DNA of 64,000 bases from Bacteroidetes oral taxon 274 str. F0058 (lineage in GTDB: Bacteria; Bacteroidota; Bacteroidia; Bacteroidales; Paludibacteraceae): positions 109,205-173,204 of the forward strand of contig GG774889.1 of assembly GCA_000163695.1 (NCBI GenBank), in the 5' to 3' direction. The notes below the pieces were generated by a model. It saw only the letters and a program-made list of their open reading frames with translations. It made no database searches and was not told where the DNA came from. Position numbers and translations under genes: made by a program. This document shows positions 61,963 through 64,000 of the stretch, in pieces. The stretch's first letter is position 1; the number at the start of each line of letters is the position of its first letter.

Positions 61963-62264
61963 TATCGGTACTAACAATGTAAAAACAAATTGTTAATAAA
62001 AAACCTTTTCACAAATAAAATTTTTTATCAAATTTTTTTCAACAGAAATCATTAATAAGTTTTAGATACAGCATTTTATATATCAATCAATTGTGAAGTT
62101 ATTTACACAATTAACAGACATATTATATAACCATTACTTTATAAAATTACTTAAAAATAAGAATATAATAATAAAATAGTTGTACGGTAAGAAAAAAATA
62201 TATACCTTTGCCACAAAAAAGTGTTAAATAGTTTTTTTCATTAATTTAAAAAATAAATATTCGT
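61963..62264. other. 302-bp AT-rich intergenic region
   Basis: Contains the -7 element of the next gene and a small inverted repeat ATTGTG...CACAAT at 62090-62111. No exact DnaA box (TTATCCACA) is present. I see no RNA gene. Confidence 0.5.
62213..62220 (+). promoter_or_regulatory. -7 element of the OmpA/TPR lipoprotein gene
   Basis: TACCTTTG (followed by C) is an exact match, with a leader of about 38 bases. Confidence 0.65.
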
Positions 62265-63962
62265 ATGAAACAAAGAAGTATTATTCTGACAGCATTATTA
62301 ATAATGTTTGTTGTTGTTGGTTGTAGAATACCAAAAGAGTTTATTTCTCAGGCAGGATTGAAGGCTACTCCTAATCCGCTCGAGTTGAAAGGTGGAATGA
62401 TAGAATGTAATGTAGAAGGTACTTTCCCTGAAAAGTACTTCCACAAAAAGATGGAACTATCTGTTGTTCCCGTACTGAAATCTACTAAGACAGGTGCTGT
62501 TCTTAGAGGTCAGGCTAAGGTTTATCAGGGCGAAAAGTTCAAAGGTAACAACCCTGTAATCAACTACAAAAAAGGTGGTAAATATGAACAAAAAGCAGTG
62601 TTCTCTTACGACCCGCAGTTTGACCAGTGCGAATTGTATCTGGAAGCAACTGTAAGAGTTAAGAAAAAAGTTATCAATTTGGAACCTGTAAAAGTTGCAG
62701 ACGGACTTATAGTTACTCCTAATTTGATATACTCCAATCCTTCTGAATTGGGTTCTAAGGTTATAAAAGACAACTTCCAGAGAGTTACCGAAGAAAAAGA
62801 AAATGCCGAAATCAAATTCTTGATACAGCAGGCTAACGTTCGTGCTTCTGAGGCTAAAAACATCAATGCTTTGACAGACAATATTAAGAAATCGGGCAAC
62901 GACAGTAGCTCTGTTAAGATGGAAGTAGCTTCTTATGCTTCTCCCGACGGTGGTGTAGAACTTAACGAAAAACTTGCACAAGCACGTGAAACTTCTACTA
63001 AGAATTATATCAATTCGCAAATGAAGAAATTGAAAAAACAGATTGATATTTCGGGTACATTCACAGCTCAGGACTGGGAAGGTTTCAAACAGTTGATGGA
63101 CAACTCGGATATCCAAGATAAAGAACTTATATTGAATGTTCTCTCTATGTACTCTGACCCCGAACAACGCGAAAAAGAAATAAAAAATCTTTCGGCTGCT
63201 TTCACAGAAATCAAAGAAAAGATTCTGCCTCAGCTCCGTCGTTCGAAAATAACTGTAACAAGAGAAGTTATGGGTAAATCTGACGAACAGATTGCAAGAC
63301 TTGTGAAAGAAGATCCTTCTAAACTTTCGGCAGAAGAGTTGTTGTATGCTGCTACTCTGACTCAAGACAAAGAAGAACAGAAAGAAATTTACAGAAAGAC
63401 AATCCAATATTTCCCAAGCGATGTAAGAGGTTACAATAACCTTGGTGTTGTGGAATACGAACTCGGTAATGTGAAAGAAGCAGACAGAAACTTCACGAAA
63501 GCTCTCGAAATAGACCCGAACAACCCGGTTGCAAATCTCAACAAAGGTTCTGTACTTTTGGCAGAAGGTTCACTTGGCGAAGCTAAAACTTATCTTGGCA
63601 ATGCTGCCGGTGCAGGCGACGAACTTAACTATGCAAACGGTGCTATTGCAATAGCAGAAGGTGATTATTATAAAGCTGTTACATTGTACGGTGCTGCTAA
63701 CACAAACAACTCTGCTTTGGCAAGAATACTTAATAAAGATTACAGTGGTGCAAGAAATATCTTGGCTAACGTTGAAAATCCGGATGCAAAAACTTACTAC
63801 CTGCAAGCTATCGTAGCTGCTCGTACAAACAATGTAGACGATTTGGTAAAATCTGCTACAAAGGCTATCAACGCAGACGGTTCTTACAAAGAAAAGTTTA
63901 TGAATGACTTGGAATTCAAATCTTTCTTGTCCAACGAAGCATTCTCTGTATTGGTAAAATAA
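62265..63962 (+). CDS. OmpA-like and TPR-containing lipoprotein
   Basis: A 565-aa lipoprotein. Signal ILTALLIMFVVVGC gives Cys20 as the lipidated residue. Residues about 30-160 are beta-rich. An OmpA-like peptidoglycan-associating segment follows (about 210-255): SSVKMEVASYASPDGGVELNEKLAQARETST has the SPDG and NEKLAxxR pattern. A coiled, charged stretch (about 255-345) leads to tetratricopeptide repeats (about 365-520; GYNNLGVVEYELGNVKEADRNFTKALEIDPNN is a classic unit). The architecture fits a periplasmic-side outer-membrane lipoprotein that ties the membrane to peptidoglycan. T-ending codons (GGT, GCT, TCT) suggest high expression. Confidence 0.87.
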   Translation: MKQRSIILTALLIMFVVVGCRIPKEFISQAGLKATPNPLELKGGMIECNVEGTFPEKYFHKKMELSVVPVLKSTKTGAVLRGQAKVYQGEKFKGNNPVINYKKGGKYEQKAVFSYDPQFDQCELYLEATVRVKKKVINLEPVKVADGLIVTPNLIYSNPSELGSKVIKDNFQRVTEEKENAEIKFLIQQANVRASEAKNINALTDNIKKSGNDSSSVKMEVASYASPDGGVELNEKLAQARETSTKNYINSQMKKLKKQIDISGTFTAQDWEGFKQLMDNSDIQDKELILNVLSMYSDPEQREKEIKNLSAAFTEIKEKILPQLRRSKITVTREVMGKSDEQIARLVKEDPSKLSAEELLYAATLTQDKEEQKEIYRKTIQYFPSDVRGYNNLGVVEYELGNVKEADRNFTKALEIDPNNPVANLNKGSVLLAEGSLGEAKTYLGNAAGAGDELNYANGAIAIAEGDYYKAVTLYGAANTNNSALARILNKDYSGARNILANVENPDAKTYYLQAIVAARTNNVDDLVKSATKAINADGSYKEKFMNDLEFKSFLSNEAFSVLVK

Positions 63963-64000
63963 GTAAAGGTTATAAAATTACATAAAAAAGATTGCCATAT

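Noticed and set aside
61963..62264. AT-rich gap with a small inverted repeat, considered as a replication origin because parS is about 5 kb away
   Set aside because: No exact DnaA box (TTATCCACA) and no cluster of near matches; dnaA is not nearby.
62457..63407. Minus-strand open frame of 316 codons inside the OmpA/TPR lipoprotein gene
   Set aside because: Phe-, Cys- and Tyr-rich composition typical of an antisense shadow; no motif.

Overview
The window looks like chromosomal DNA from an anaerobic member of the order Bacteroidales. The evidence is type IX secretion (T9SS) sorting tails on several secreted proteins, Bacteroidetes-type -7 promoter elements (TAnnTTTG) before many genes, A/T-rich leaders with few Shine-Dalgarno sequences, long-form urocanate hydratase, and several lipoprotein and outer-membrane families typical of the group. 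The family cannot be fixed from sequence reading alone. Tyrosine phenol-lyase, urocanate hydratase and a gingipain-type DUF2436 protein suggest an amino-acid-using, Porphyromonas-like lifestyle. I see no rRNA or tRNA gene, insertion sequence, prophage or CRISPR array.

Layout. 1-4030: tail of a T9SS substrate, then panB, a secreted protein, rluD, and a specialised acyl carrier protein paired with an acyltransferase. 4190-7360: a large multidomain secreted protein and a PepSY-like protein, both on the minus strand. 7490-14990: rsh (ppGpp), comEC, dapA, nadE. 15150-19860: an envelope operon with a lipid A phosphatase candidate (PAP2), an EptA-type phosphoethanolamine transferase, an O-antigen-ligase-like protein and an alpha/beta hydrolase. 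20030-25280: cdd, a START-like protein, a DEDDh exonuclease, a kelch-like lipoprotein overlapping aroA, and an unknown protein. 25430-34100: five glycosyltransferases (two are tandem paralogues), an outer-membrane beta-barrel receptor and an LpxL-like acyltransferase. 34190-38010: hutU and two tandem paralogous lipoproteins. 38020-43360: a GH57 protein that seems to lack its catalytic residues, recJ, and the operon of a Rieske-like lipoprotein, cvpA, purN and yqeY. 43560-49540: an AT-rich lipoprotein, tyrosine phenol-lyase, and two T9SS substrates with almost the same sorting tail. 49800-55000: a giant BcrA/BadF activase-related protein split over three genes, the last on the opposite strand, with a HAD phosphatase between. 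55100-64000: CPBP protease, apt, an exact parS site, mnmG, a glutaminyl cyclase lipoprotein, a COG2509 FAD protein, rnhB, and an OmpA/TPR lipoprotein.

How the genes work together. The strongest theme is the cell envelope: lipid A dephosphorylation and phosphoethanolamine addition, acyl transfer, polysaccharide assembly, T9SS cargo and surface lipoproteins. Five of the six non-lipoprotein secreted proteins have Gln at the predicted +1 position after signal-peptide cleavage, and the window also encodes a periplasmic-type glutaminyl cyclase that could convert such Gln to pyroglutamate. The most unusual items are the three-way split activase with an inverted last part, the catalytically empty GH57 protein, the isolated DUF2436 adhesin module, the parS site beside mnmG, and a likely leaderless mnmG mRNA.
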